A stretch of 64,000 bases of DNA from CAYNFR01 sp964396595 (GCA_964396595.1 CAYNFR010000013.1:1-64000), one strand, 5' to 3'; numbered from the stretch's first letter, positions 36,610 to 47,267 are shown. The notes: a model not told the origin generated them from the sequence alone. Made by a program: numbers and translations.

Positions 36610-37959
36610 ATGTTTAAGAAAATGCTCATTGCCAATCGCGGCGAGATAGCGCTCAGGGTAATCCGTACCTGCAAAGAGATGGGGATAAAGACAGTTGCTG
36701 TGTATTCTACTGCCGATCGTGACTCTCTTCATGTTCGCTTTGCAGACGAAGCTGTATGCATAGGGCCGCCTTCGAGTAGTGCCTCCTATCTGAGCATACC
36801 CAATATCATGGCTGCGGTAGAAATTACCAATGCAGACAGTGTGCATCCGGGCTATGGATTTCTTGCGGAAAATGCCACTTTCGCAGAAGTGTGCCAACAA
36901 TATGGGGTTAAGTTTATCGGCCCTACTGCTGAGATGATTCGCAAGATGGGTGATAAAATTACCGCCAAAGAAACAATGATAAAAGCCGGTGTACCTGTAG
37001 TTCCCGGCTCTGAAGGATTGATAAAATCCATAGATCAAGCTAAAAGTATAAGCAAAGAGATAGGCTATCCTGTCATCATTAAAGCGACTGCAGGAGGTGG
37101 CGGAAAGGGTATGAGAATTGTGTCGGAAGAGTCGGAACTACAAGCTCAATGGGATAGCGCAAGAAAAGAGGCTGGTGCTTCATTCGGAAATGAAGCTGTG
37201 TACATAGAAAAATATGTCGAAGAACCTCGACATATCGAAATCCAAATCGTAGGTGATCAACATGGACAAGTAGTTCACCTCAGTGAACGGGATTGTAGTA
37301 TTCAGAGACGTCACCAAAAATTAGTTGAAGAAAGCCCGTCACCTTTCATGACTGACGAGCTGCGTGAAGCTATGGGCGCAGCTGCAATCAAAGCGGGCAT
37401 GTCAATAAATTATGAAGGTGCTGGTACTATCGAATTCCTGGTTGACAAGTATCGCAATTTCTATTTTATGGAGATGAATACGCGCATCCAAGTGGAGCAT
37501 CCTGTCACGGAGGAGGTTATCGAGCATGATTTGATTAAAGAACAAATCAAGGTAGCCGCAGGTGAAAAAATGTCAGGCAATTCCTATTTTCCCGTTATGC
37601 ACTGTATCGAATGCCGTATCAACGCAGAAGATCCTTATCACAACTTCAGACCTTCTGCCGGTCATATTCAATCTTTTCATAGCCCGAAAGGGCATGGTGT
37701 GAGAGTAGATACCCATGTATACGCCGGTTATACGGTACCACCTTATTATGATTCTATGATTGCTAAGCTGATTTGTCGCGCTCGAACACGCGAAGAGTGC
37801 ATCAAAAAGATGGATAGAGCGTTAGACGAGTTCATCATAGATGGTATAAAGACGACAATCCCTTTTCATCAGATGTTGATGAAAAATGAACAATTTAAAC
37901 AAGGCAATTTTCATACAGGGTTTTTAAATAACTTTGATATGAATGAACACTCTTTTTAG
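36610..37959 (+). CDS. accC: Acetyl-CoA carboxylase biotin carboxylase AccC
   Basis: Carboxylates biotin on AccB using ATP and bicarbonate. The 449-residue length and N-terminus MFKKMLIANRGEIALRVIR are typical. KATAGGGGKGMRIV is the ATP-grasp glycine loop; ERDCSIQRRHQKLVEESP and FLEMNTRIQVEHPVTE-type sequence (FMEMNTRIQVEHPVTEEV) are present. It has no fused carrier domain. Its end overlaps the next gene by 17 bases. Confidence 0.97.
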   Translation: MFKKMLIANRGEIALRVIRTCKEMGIKTVAVYSTADRDSLHVRFADEAVCIGPPSSSASYLSIPNIMAAVEITNADSVHPGYGFLAENATFAEVCQQYGVKFIGPTAEMIRKMGDKITAKETMIKAGVPVVPGSEGLIKSIDQAKSISKEIGYPVIIKATAGGGGKGMRIVSEESELQAQWDSARKEAGASFGNEAVYIEKYVEEPRHIEIQIVGDQHGQVVHLSERDCSIQRRHQKLVEESPSPFMTDELREAMGAAAIKAGMSINYEGAGTIEFLVDKYRNFYFMEMNTRIQVEHPVTEEVIEHDLIKEQIKVAAGEKMSGNSYFPVMHCIECRINAEDPYHNFRPSAGHIQSFHSPKGHGVRVDTHVYAGYTVPPYYDSMIAKLICRARTREECIKKMDRALDEFIIDGIKTTIPFHQMLMKNEQFKQGNFHTGFLNNFDMNEHSF

Positions 37960-39673
37960 ACTAATAGCCTCCGGCAAGCAAAAGAAAGCACTCTATCTCA
38001 GTATTCTTTTTCAATTACTTAGCGCTGTCTTTACACTGGTCAGTATTCCACTGGTTATTCCCTTTTTTAAGATTCTGTTTAATAGGAACGAGACTGATAT
38101 AGAGGCATCCCATGGCATGAATGAACTCAATAGATGGCTAGATCTCTTTTTTAAGAAGTTAATAGATTACTTTGAGGGACTAGAGGCATTGGTAGCAGTA
38201 TGTGTTTCGATTTTGATCATTTTTGCCCTGAAGAATATTTTTAGGTTTTTAGCTGATTACTTTCTTGCGAAATACCGCACGGATATTATTGTCGATCTAC
38301 GCAGACAATTGTGGAGGGCTATTGATGAGGGTGATTATATTCAACTGCGAGATATACCTCATACGGAAGTACAATCTATTTTGTCTTATGACATTGAGCA
38401 GATTGATGAGGGGGTGATGAAGGCATTTGAGATTATATTCAAGATGCCTTTTGTTGTTATAGGGAGTCTGGTTTTTATGTTTGTATTAAGTGCGCCGTTA
38501 GCCACGCTTTCGTTAGTGTTGTTAGTAGTTGTAGGATTTGTGATCGGTCGGTTGAGCAATAGCTTGAAGGAAGTATCAGGCGCTCTTGCCCGCACAGTAA
38601 ATATACTTCTTCATCATCTCAATGAGAAATTGAGAAATATAAGAGTAGAGCGAGCTCACGGCTGGCAAGCGTATAGCAATAAAAAATTTGAAGCCGCCAA
38701 TGCCCTGTATGGTCAGGAGTCGATAAGATTCTTGAGGAGGAGAGATCTGGCTTCGCCATTAAGTGAGTTATTCGGAATAACAGTAGTGGCAATACTCCTT
38801 TATTACGGCGCTATACTTGTCATAGGAGGAGAGATGGTTGCAGAGTCGTTTTTTGCTTTTGTATTGGCATTTTACTACATGATCGCACCAGCCAAAAATT
38901 TCAGCCGCGAGTATGCGAATACCCAGAGAGGCATATTGTCACTTGAACGATTAAATGATTTTTTGATTACTCATGTGCATTTTGTGCAGGAGAATAGTGT
39001 AAATCTTGAAAGATTTGATGGTATTAAGCTTGAGGATATTTGTTTTGAATACACAGATGGGCATCAGATACTCCATGGGGTGAATCTTGAGATCAAGGCT
39101 GGTGACAAGATCGCTATCATAGGTGATTCAGGCGAAGGCAAATCGACTCTTGTAAATTTAATACTTGGCCTTATCAGGCCAAAGAGAGGTCATATATTCG
39201 TCAATGGCATTCTTGCTAATGGGGGAGCATCGCGAGTATCAATAGATCAGATAGTGGCTCTTGTGACCCAAGAAAGCTTGCTTTATGACGCGACTGTTTT
39301 AGAAAACATTACCTGGCCAAATCAAGCAATTGATATAGGGCTACTCGAAGAAGCCTTGCATATCAGCGGTATTGAGGAGATGGCGGATCGACGATCCTTT
39401 CTTGAACGTATGGTCGGGCAGGAGGGTAGTCAACTCAGTGGTGGTGAGCGCCAGCGTGTATGTCTAGCACGTGCGATTTATAGCAATAGACCTTTATTAA
39501 TCATGGACGAACCCACTAATCAACTAGACGAAGAAAGTAAGGATAGTCTATATCCTGCCTTGTATCGCGCTATACATGGCAGGACTTTATTACTGGTAAC
39601 ACATGATATGAAGTTATTGAGTCAGGTAGATAAAGTTTTTAAACTATATAATGGTGGACTAAGACCTATTTGA
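37943..39673 (+). CDS. ABC transporter, MsbA-like fused membrane/ATPase half-transporter
   Basis: A 576-residue exporter. Six membrane helices (about residues 15-320) precede the nucleotide-binding domain: Walker A IIGDSGEGKSTL, signature LSGGERQRVCLARAI, Walker B LLIMDEPTNQ and H-loop VTHDMK. It probably flips a lipid or lipopolysaccharide precursor, but substrate is not shown by sequence. It is translationally coupled to accC. Confidence 0.88.
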   Translation: MNTLFRLIASGKQKKALYLSILFQLLSAVFTLVSIPLVIPFFKILFNRNETDIEASHGMNELNRWLDLFFKKLIDYFEGLEALVAVCVSILIIFALKNIFRFLADYFLAKYRTDIIVDLRRQLWRAIDEGDYIQLRDIPHTEVQSILSYDIEQIDEGVMKAFEIIFKMPFVVIGSLVFMFVLSAPLATLSLVLLVVVGFVIGRLSNSLKEVSGALARTVNILLHHLNEKLRNIRVERAHGWQAYSNKKFEAANALYGQESIRFLRRRDLASPLSELFGITVVAILLYYGAILVIGGEMVAESFFAFVLAFYYMIAPAKNFSREYANTQRGILSLERLNDFLITHVHFVQENSVNLERFDGIKLEDICFEYTDGHQILHGVNLEIKAGDKIAIIGDSGEGKSTLVNLILGLIRPKRGHIFVNGILANGGASRVSIDQIVALVTQESLLYDATVLENITWPNQAIDIGLLEEALHISGIEEMADRRSFLERMVGQEGSQLSGGERQRVCLARAIYSNRPLLIMDEPTNQLDEESKDSLYPALYRAIHGRTLLLVTHDMKLLSQVDKVFKLYNGGLRPI

Positions 39674-39801
39674 TCAATCTGCCCTTCTATCAATATTGGG
39701 CGTCAGCCCTTATCCAAAAGAGAAAATGTGTGAAGGCTTCGAGCGTGTATATATATCTTTGCTTAATCATCGTTTCTTATATCAGATGCTCCCATAAGCC
39801 T

Positions 39802-40848
39802 ATGAAGTATTTTTTGTGTGGATTGATGTTGATAAGCACTATGGGGCTCTATGGGCAGTTATATCCATGCAGCGATCTTACTCGACAAGCTAATTACAAG
39901 CTAGAACGCGCTTCCAATGTTAAAGGATATGATCTCGCAGGGACGCATCAAGTGTGGGATTTCAGAGAAAAAGGCGCTTCTTCTGCTCGACAGATAGGCT
40001 TCTATCAGACTAATTCGCATAAATACGCCTATTTATTTCCGACGGCCCAGGAGTACTGGTCTGATATAGAATCTGATTATTTTCTGGATGGCGCAGGCAA
40101 TATCTTGGGCAAGCTCTTGCCAATGACTGGCAGCAGCCAACCTTTGTTTTGTGAATTTATCAGCACCACCAAAGCTTGTAATACCATCAGTAGTAAGAGT
40201 GTGCAGACTAGCGCAGTAGTGGAGCTACCCGCCGAACGTGATGAAACAGTTAGTAAACGGGTATTCGTGAAGGGTGTTTCAAGTCTTCAATCCAGTGCTT
40301 CAGGTAGATTATTGCTGGGAGACCAATCCTATACTGTCGACCGATGGGATATTACGCGTGGTTACACTCTGGAGTTTCAGCAATATAGCTCGGCAGGGTG
40401 GATTCCCGCAGATCGAAGGCCATCGCTTCCGGCATTAGTGAATTATTTCAGTCCACGAAAAGAGTATTGGTTTGTCGAACAAGGAACGAACCGATTATTA
40501 GTCAAAATAATCGATCGCCAAGGTCAGCGGGAGTTAATGTATTTGTCAACTGATACGAAAGGTGATAACGGCGGTCGATCAAAAACGCAAAGACAATTTT
40601 CTTTGTATCCATCTACGGGTTTCGGGGATTTAAAACTGGATTTCATAAATTTCGGAACCGGAGAGTACGACTTCATCGTAAAAAATGCTTTTGCAAAAGA
40701 ATTATGGTCGAGGCGATTTATGATCAATGGCGATGTCTCGCATAACATAGATCTCAGCTTTCTACCGAAGGGTCCTTATATATATGTTCTTTATGACAAA
40801 AATCGTGATGTAATACTCTCTAAGCGTTTTGCGATTATCAAGCCATAG
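39802..40848 (+). CDS. Secreted protein of unknown function with a type A-like T9SS C-terminal domain
   Basis: A 348-residue protein. The signal peptide MKYFLCGLMLISTMGLYGQ supports ATG 39802; the frame is open to 39670, but that part overlaps the ABC gene end and looks non-coding. The middle has no family I recognise. The last 80 residues (FSLYPSTGFGDLKLDFINFG, then HNIDLSFLPKGPYIYVLYD, RFAIIKP) follow the type A sorting-domain pattern, although the usual LYPNP is altered to LYPST. Confidence 0.7.
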   Translation: MKYFLCGLMLISTMGLYGQLYPCSDLTRQANYKLERASNVKGYDLAGTHQVWDFREKGASSARQIGFYQTNSHKYAYLFPTAQEYWSDIESDYFLDGAGNILGKLLPMTGSSQPLFCEFISTTKACNTISSKSVQTSAVVELPAERDETVSKRVFVKGVSSLQSSASGRLLLGDQSYTVDRWDITRGYTLEFQQYSSAGWIPADRRPSLPALVNYFSPRKEYWFVEQGTNRLLVKIIDRQGQRELMYLSTDTKGDNGGRSKTQRQFSLYPSTGFGDLKLDFINFGTGEYDFIVKNAFAKELWSRRFMINGDVSHNIDLSFLPKGPYIYVLYDKNRDVILSKRFAIIKP

Positions 40849-41037
40849 TAAAGCTTGCCTAGATGGGCCTTTTTGCAAATCGTTTTATTCTCGAGTATGA
40901 TATCTGTTGTTGATGGCTTGTTTTTCTCCCGCCGATTACGCATAATGGCGCAAAAATGAATAAGTTGGGCTGATTTTTCATCCCATGTGGGAAGTCAGCT
41001 TGATAGCAGCTAAAAGAATTGAAATCGAAGCATAGCC

Positions 41038-41985
41038 ATGATCACAGAACAGTTATTGTTGCCTAGCCCTTGCGAGTCATTATACCCATCGTGGGCTAGT
41101 GCGCGAGGTGTTATGATCGACATAAAGCGGGATGATCTGATTCATCCTTTTATTTCAGGTAATAAATGGCGCAAGCTGGTCGGTCATGTACATCAGCTCA
41201 GAGAAAGGAGTGCAACGACTTTTGTAAGCTTTGGTGGCCCATATTCTAATCACCTATTGGCACTAGCCAAGCTCGGGCAGATGATGAGACTGAATACTGT
41301 CGGGGTGATTCGGTCGCCCGGTGCTGTCGCCGATAGCTTGTTTATGCAGCAGATGCGCGTGATGGGCATGAACATCATTGTGGCCGAAGAGAAGGCTTAT
41401 GTTGAACAGCAGCATTGGGATGCTGCAAGTTGGGCTCAATATCTCGATGCCGGAGGAATCTATTTACTTCCTATGGGTGGTACTGATAAGCATGCGATAG
41501 AAGGATTTGTACAAATGGCCCCAGAATTACTTGCATTGGGTCAATACGATTATGTCTATACCAGTATTGGTAGTGGTGGCACGCTGGCGGGATGGAGTCA
41601 CATTGTTTCTGAACATACGGAAGTTATTGCGATAGCACCATTCAAGGGAAGGTGGACTCACTGGCCGGGCAAAGCACTTGTCAATACACGGGCACATACC
41701 CATGTGTGCAATTGTATGTTAAATGTCCGATTTGGCGGGCAGCATATCGAGATCAACAAGATAATGAAAGATTTTCATCAGGAGTGTGGTGTGTATCTTG
41801 ATCCGATATATACGGCTAGAACTTTATACAATCTGAAGGAAGATATCCTGCACGGACGCATAGTACCCGGCAGTAGAGTTTTGTTTTACCATAGTGGTGG
41901 ATTATTAGGAGCATTGGGCTATGCCCATAGATACAAGATAGCAGATATTCCGATTTTACCCTTGACTGTTGAGATTGCGGGCTAG
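41038..41985 (+). CDS. PLP-dependent deaminase/desulfhydrase-like protein (ACC deaminase/D-cysteine desulfhydrase family)
   Basis: A 315-residue fold type II PLP enzyme. The PLP lysine is in IKRDDLIHPFISGNKWRKL; the phosphate-binding glycines are in SIGSGGTLAGW; SFGGPYSNHLLALAKLG is also conserved. D-cysteine desulfhydrase activity is the likelier of the two family functions in a non-plant-associated bacterium (inference). Its 3' end overlaps that of purN by 30 bases, tail to tail. Confidence 0.85.
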   Translation: MITEQLLLPSPCESLYPSWASARGVMIDIKRDDLIHPFISGNKWRKLVGHVHQLRERSATTFVSFGGPYSNHLLALAKLGQMMRLNTVGVIRSPGAVADSLFMQQMRVMGMNIIVAEEKAYVEQQHWDAASWAQYLDAGGIYLLPMGGTDKHAIEGFVQMAPELLALGQYDYVYTSIGSGGTLAGWSHIVSEHTEVIAIAPFKGRWTHWPGKALVNTRAHTHVCNCMLNVRFGGQHIEINKIMKDFHQECGVYLDPIYTARTLYNLKEDILHGRIVPGSRVLFYHSGGLLGALGYAHRYKIADIPILPLTVEIAG

Positions 41986-42537
41986 TGCAGCTACTACCCG
42001 GGGGAAGAAATAATGTTCCAACTTCAATACTTTCTGGGCTATTTCTTCTGGGCTAATACATTGTGCAATCTGAGTAGATGCTTGAATAATGAATTTTCCT
42101 TCGTCATAGGCTTCATTTACATAATGAATAGTAACGCCGGAACGATTTTCGCCAGCGGCGAATACAGCATTGTGAATATTGCTGCCATACATCCCTTTAC
42201 CACCAAAGCGTGGAAGTAAAGCAGGATGTATGTTTATGATGCGATCAGGAAAAGCCTTTACTAGGGAGGGCGGTACAAGCCATAAAAAACCCGCCAAAAC
42301 AACGAGGTCGATACTATATTGACGGAGAATGTCCACAGAATACGCAGAATTATAGAAGGACTTCTTATCTAGTACGATGGAAGGGATCGACATACTCTCG
42401 GCATAAGAGAGGATTGCTGCATCTGCCTTGTTAGACACGATGAGACCCACCGTGAATATCTCAACCTGATGGGCGTGTTCGATAATTTGGATGGCGTTAG
42501 ACCCTCTACCTGACGCAAATATGGCAATGGTAATCAT
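41956..42537 (-). CDS. purN: Phosphoribosylglycinamide formyltransferase PurN
   Basis: Transfers formyl from 10-formyl-tetrahydrofolate to GAR, third step of purine synthesis. The N-terminus ITIAIFASGRGSNA, the NIHPALLPRFGGKGMYG block with catalytic asparagine and histidine, and SGVTIHYVNEAYDEGKFI are diagnostic. It has 193 residues. The convergent 30-base overlap with the PLP gene is unusual but both stops are clear. Confidence 0.96.
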   Translation of the reverse strand: MITIAIFASGRGSNAIQIIEHAHQVEIFTVGLIVSNKADAAILSYAESMSIPSIVLDKKSFYNSAYSVDILRQYSIDLVVLAGFLWLVPPSLVKAFPDRIINIHPALLPRFGGKGMYGSNIHNAVFAAGENRSGVTIHYVNEAYDEGKFIIQASTQIAQCISPEEIAQKVLKLEHYFFPRVVAALARNLNSQG

Positions 42538-42550
42538 CTAGATAATTCTC

Positions 42551-43285
42551 TTAAGGAAGCCTTTCGGTTAAGTTGTAGTCCATATTAAACGAAGGTGCGC
42601 TGTGTTTCCATCCGTTGTTGACATTAAAAAATTTGCGGTAAGGATATCGTAATCGCTTCTCGTAAAACTCTATGGCGGCGTTGTCTTGAAAAAGGGAAAC
42701 AAAATCCGGCACGCGATCCGCTATTTGAGATATCCAGTGCTCGGTAGTCTTCGTCTCGATGAAGGTGTCAGAAGCTAAGCCCTGATAATAAAACTTATTG
42801 GCAATGACGAATTTTATGCCTGCCGGCGAATATATCAATGCATCAGTAGAGGCATCATAAAGTTCCATATATGCCTGCATATTAAAGTACACGAGCTTAG
42901 TCATCATGGAAGTATCTTTCATCTTGATGTCATAGTCGTCGATGCATACCTTTACTTTAAATTTGTTAGAATAAAAGTCCTTATTGGCGATATCGATTTT
43001 TCTGATAAGATTTCTCTTCTCTACGATTTTATTGACATCTTTTTCAAGTTTCTCGTGGTACTTGTTCGTAAAACCGATATATGCATCCTCGTAATGCGTC
43101 TTGATGGCCTCGAAGTCTTTTGAGGCAATAAGTTCGTTGGGGTTGTCGTGGTTAAAGCGCTCTTCGGTAAGTTTGAGATCGTAACCTTTGATAACCGCAA
43201 GGCTCATGTCAATTGTATTATTGCCTAAACCTATGGCTATCAGCCCTAGAAAAACCCAAGCTACAAAGCGCAAACGCTCGATCAT
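42551..43285 (-). CDS. Unknown membrane-anchored protein
   Basis: ATG 43285 gives 244 residues; the frame opens at 43396, but the N-terminal helix MIERLRFVAWVFLGLIAIGL fits the later start. One membrane anchor precedes a soluble region rich in lysine, aspartate and tyrosine, with a possible coiled coil at about 65-90. No family recognised. It lies 14 bases upstream of purN on the same strand, so they are probably co-transcribed. The 316 bases to purL form a divergent promoter region; a near-consensus GATCTTTG lies about 25 bases before purL. Confidence 0.65.
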   Translation of the reverse strand: MIERLRFVAWVFLGLIAIGLGNNTIDMSLAVIKGYDLKLTEERFNHDNPNELIASKDFEAIKTHYEDAYIGFTNKYHEKLEKDVNKIVEKRNLIRKIDIANKDFYSNKFKVKVCIDDYDIKMKDTSMMTKLVYFNMQAYMELYDASTDALIYSPAGIKFVIANKFYYQGLASDTFIETKTTEHWISQIADRVPDFVSLFQDNAAIEFYEKRLRYPYRKFFNVNNGWKHSAPSFNMDYNLTERLP

Positions 43286-43601
43286 AGTCCGATGATTAAT
43301 AGTCTTGTATATCCTTCCATTCGATAACTCAACGCAATTATTGGGTAAGATACTATATAATACATATATATTTCTGTGTTCATTTGTCGAATTCACATTT
43401 TATTGTGAATCTAAATTTTCAGACGACTTTTTTAAGCTGTGTGAAATAATTTGAATAATACAACATCTCTATCGAATAATCAGCACTTGTCCGTCTGACA
43501 AAGATGGTAAACATACCTGAAACGGATAATATTCCCTCATACTGTGACCCTTCAAGATGAAATAAATCAGATCTTTGCAGCAGCCACATCAAGAGGTACA
43601 G

Positions 43602-46600
43602 ATGATAGATTTTTATGCCCTTTGTAGGGGTGTTGTTTTCGCAGTAGAGCGTCAAGCTGAGAGTCAGATTACGGATATTGATAAGCTGAAATGGCTGTTA
43701 GGAAATGCTCAGCGAGCCGATAATCAGGTATTGGATGATGCGTACATAGGCCCACGAGCTAGTATGATAACACCCTGGAGCACGAATGCAGTGGAGATCA
43801 CTCAGAATATGGGCATCTCGGGTATAATGCGTATAGAGCGATTTATTAGGGATGCCGGGCAGATAAAGTTTGATCAGATGACTATGCAGCGGTATGATAG
43901 ACTTGATCAGGGGATATTTGCCTTGCCGATCATGCCGGAGTCTATTAAGTATATCGGGGATATTGCTGCGTATAATATTCAGGAAAGCCTCTCTCTGAGT
44001 ACAGAAGAGATTGAATATTTATATCAAGTTTCAGAGCGTCTTGGCAGGAAGTTGACCGATACGGAGGTGTTTGGGTTTTCACAGGTCAATAGTGAACACT
44101 GTCGCCATAAGATTTTTAATGGAGAGTTTATAATTGATGGTAAAACCCAGCCACACAGCTTATTTAAGTTGATTAAAAAGACGGCGGAGCATAATAACAC
44201 AAATCTTGTTTCTGCCTACAAAGATAACGTGGCTTTTATCTCCGGTACAGCGGCTGTACAGTTTGCACCTTCCCGTCCGGACAAGCCTTCCCTTTACGGG
44301 AAAAAGCCATTTGAGGCGGTGCTGTCGCTCAAAGCAGAAACACACAATTTTCCCACTACAGTCGAGCCTTTCAGTGGTGCAGCAACGGGGTCAGGAGGAG
44401 AAATTCGCGACAGGATGGCCGGTGGTCAAGGGTCTATTCCATTGGCTGGAACAGCTGTGTATATGACAGCCTATAGTCGTGTGAATGGGTCTAATAGATG
44501 GGAGGAAGCCATACCTGAGAGACCTTGGCTTTATCAGACACCCTTGGACATACTGATCAAGGCGAGTAATGGCGCATCGGATTTTGGTAATAAGTTTGGA
44601 CAGCCATTAATCTGCGGATCTATTCTGACATATGAGGCCATGGAGGGAGAAAGCATCACCGCATTTGATAAAGTGATCATGCTTGCGGGAGGTATAGGCT
44701 ATACTAAATTATCCCAAGCACAAAAAATGCCACCACAATCTGGAGACAAGATAGTCGTGATGGGCGGGGATAATTATCGCATTGGTATGGGTGGCGCAGC
44801 GGTGTCCTCAGTAGATACGGGCGCATCAGGCGCTATTCTGGAACTCAATGCCGTACAACGCTCCAATCCTGAAATGCAAAAACGTATCGCCAATGCCATT
44901 AGAGCACTGGTTGAAAGCGATAAAAATCCGATTACTTCTATCCACGATCATGGTGCAGGGGGACATCTGAATTGTCTTTCAGAATTAGTTGAGGACACTG
45001 GTGGTTTCATCAGACTCAATGATTTACCCGTTGGGGATCCGACCCTTTCGGCTCGGGAGATATTGGGTAACGAATCACAGGAAAGAATGGGCTTGGTTTT
45101 GCCCGCAGATGATTATGATTTGTTAAAAGCTATCGCTGATCGCGAACGTGCACCGATATACGATGTAGGCGTCGTCACGGGTGATGGGCAGTTTGTAATA
45201 AAGGATACGCACAATGGCGATACGCCTGTGTCTCTGGGTATGCACGATTTATTCGGCAGCTCTCCTAAAACAATCATGACGGACCGTACGCGTCACCCTG
45301 ATCGTGAAGCTTTGGTTTATGATAATGCGCTATTGGTAGCCTATGTGCGTGATGTTCTTCGTTTGGAAGCGGTAGCTTGTAAGGATTGGTTAACGAATAA
45401 AGTGGATAGATGTGTCGGTGGACGTGTGGCGAAACAACAATGCGCCGGAGAATTGCAGCTTCCCTTGAATAATTGCGGGGTGATGGCACTCGATTATGAT
45501 GGTTTGTCAGGAATCGCTACTTCGATAGGTCATGCTCCCGGTACGGCGCTGATTGATGCAAGAGCGGGATCACGATTGTCTGTAGTAGAGGCACTTACTA
45601 ATCTCATATGGGCACCGATCGCGGATGGATTAAGTGCTGTGTCACTGTCTGCTAACTGGATGTGGCCATGCAGAAATCCCGGTGAGGATAGCCGACTTTA
45701 CAGTGCGGTGGAGGCCTTATCACAATATTGTATCTCCCTGGGGGTCAATGTGCCTACGGGAAAAGATTCCCTCTCTATGAAGCAAAAGTACCGCGACATG
45801 GAGGTGCTATCACCCGGTACTGTTATTGTATCCACGGTAGGCTTATGTAGTGATATCAATAAGATAGTAGAGCCGGTTCTTCGTGAACATGGCGGCGATA
45901 TATACTATCTAGATATGTCTGATGGTCAATATTCCTTAGGTGGTTCGTCTTTTGCGCAAATATTGGCAGCAGTAGGGGATACGGCACCGGATGCAGCTTC
46001 TGCGGAATATGTTCAGAATGCATTTGCAGCAGTTCAAATCTGGATTAAAGAGGGGATGATCAGTGCTGGACATGATATAGGATCAGGTGGATTAGTGACG
46101 AGTTTATTAGAGATGTGTTTCCCTAGTGTAGGTATCGGTGCGGACATTGAGTTATCACATGTGTTTGCAGCTGATCACATTGCAATCTTGTTTTCTGAAG
46201 GACCGGGCTTAATTCTTCAGTCTTCCTTTAATCTGGTGGAAAAGGTAGAATCAAGGGATCTGCGACTTTTTAAAATTGGCGTAGCCAATAATACAAATTC
46301 TTTGAATATCTCCTTTGGCAAAGAGATACTTCGATTAGCGATTCCTGAGTATAGGGATATATGGTATTGCGGCTCCTATCTCCTCGACAAGCATCAGACT
46401 GCGGGCGATCTGGCTGAACAGCGTTTTAAGAACTATCACTTACAGCCTTTACAATATAGCTTCCCATCGTGGCATGTTGGTTCGCGAACAAATTTGTCGG
46501 GTTATGCGGGGAAAAGGCCATTGGCAGCGATTATTCGCGAGAAGGGTAGCAATTCTGAGCGTGAGATGGCGCATGCCTTGTATTTGGCAGGGTGGGATAT

Positions 46601-47267
46601 ACGCGATGTTCATATGACGGATATTGTATCAGGAAGGGAGACCTTGGACGATGTCCAATTTTTGGGTGCTGTCGGGGGATTTTCTAATTCAGATGTATTG
46701 GGTTCAGCCAAGGGCTGGGCAGGCACTTTCCTTTACAACAAACGCGCTAATGACACACTTAAACGATTTTTTGCTCGTCCTGACGTATTGAGTATCGGTA
46801 TTTGTAATGGCTGCCAGTTATTTATGGAGTTAGATCTTATTTGTCCAGATCATGCAGATCGACCAAAGATGATGTTTAATGATTCAGGCAAGCACGAGAG
46901 TGCCTTTACATCGGTGAAGATATTAAAGAATAACTCTGTGATGCTTTCATCATTTGAAGGGGCAATATTGGGTGTATGGATCTCTCACGGTGAGGGCAAG
47001 TTTGTCCTTCCGCAGGAGCACTCCACTTATAATATTGTTGGCGAATATGGCTATAGCCAATATCCCGCTAACCCCAATGGCAGCGATTATAATGTAGCCA
47101 TCCTCAGCAGTGCGGATGGAAGACATCTCGTTACAATGCCACATATCGAGCGATCGATTTTCCGATGGAACTGGGCATATTACCCACATGATCGTTGTGA
47201 TGAGATATCGCCATGGATTCAAGCTTTTGTCAATGCACATGAGTGGGCGGTGGGCAAGAAGAGTTGA
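43602..47267 (+). CDS. purL: Phosphoribosylformylglycinamidine synthase PurL (large form)
   Basis: Single-chain FGAM synthase with its own glutaminase. About 1221 residues from ATG 43602; a TTG at 43575 is also in frame. SEHCRHKIFNGEF, KAETHNFPTTVEPFSGAATGSGGEIRD and GKDSLSMKQ mark the synthase; the C-terminal glutaminase has catalytic cysteine in SIGICNGCQLFMEL and histidine in WISHGEGKF. This is the large form typical of Bacteroidota and proteobacteria, so purQ and purS are not needed. Confidence 0.96.
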   Translation: MIDFYALCRGVVFAVERQAESQITDIDKLKWLLGNAQRADNQVLDDAYIGPRASMITPWSTNAVEITQNMGISGIMRIERFIRDAGQIKFDQMTMQRYDRLDQGIFALPIMPESIKYIGDIAAYNIQESLSLSTEEIEYLYQVSERLGRKLTDTEVFGFSQVNSEHCRHKIFNGEFIIDGKTQPHSLFKLIKKTAEHNNTNLVSAYKDNVAFISGTAAVQFAPSRPDKPSLYGKKPFEAVLSLKAETHNFPTTVEPFSGAATGSGGEIRDRMAGGQGSIPLAGTAVYMTAYSRVNGSNRWEEAIPERPWLYQTPLDILIKASNGASDFGNKFGQPLICGSILTYEAMEGESITAFDKVIMLAGGIGYTKLSQAQKMPPQSGDKIVVMGGDNYRIGMGGAAVSSVDTGASGAILELNAVQRSNPEMQKRIANAIRALVESDKNPITSIHDHGAGGHLNCLSELVEDTGGFIRLNDLPVGDPTLSAREILGNESQERMGLVLPADDYDLLKAIADRERAPIYDVGVVTGDGQFVIKDTHNGDTPVSLGMHDLFGSSPKTIMTDRTRHPDREALVYDNALLVAYVRDVLRLEAVACKDWLTNKVDRCVGGRVAKQQCAGELQLPLNNCGVMALDYDGLSGIATSIGHAPGTALIDARAGSRLSVVEALTNLIWAPIADGLSAVSLSANWMWPCRNPGEDSRLYSAVEALSQYCISLGVNVPTGKDSLSMKQKYRDMEVLSPGTVIVSTVGLCSDINKIVEPVLREHGGDIYYLDMSDGQYSLGGSSFAQILAAVGDTAPDAASAEYVQNAFAAVQIWIKEGMISAGHDIGSGGLVTSLLEMCFPSVGIGADIELSHVFAADHIAILFSEGPGLILQSSFNLVEKVESRDLRLFKIGVANNTNSLNISFGKEILRLAIPEYRDIWYCGSYLLDKHQTAGDLAEQRFKNYHLQPLQYSFPSWHVGSRTNLSGYAGKRPLAAIIREKGSNSEREMAHALYLAGWDIRDVHMTDIVSGRETLDDVQFLGAVGGFSNSDVLGSAKGWAGTFLYNKRANDTLKRFFARPDVLSIGICNGCQLFMELDLICPDHADRPKMMFNDSGKHESAFTSVKILKNNSVMLSSFEGAILGVWISHGEGKFVLPQEHSTYNIVGEYGYSQYPANPNGSDYNVAILSSADGRHLVTMPHIERSIFRWNWAYYPHDRCDEISPWIQAFVNAHEWAVGKKS

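Noticed and set aside
43419..43655. 78-codon minus-strand ORF between the unknown anchored protein and purL
   Set aside because: It overlaps the purL start and the divergent promoter region, and has no recognisable features.
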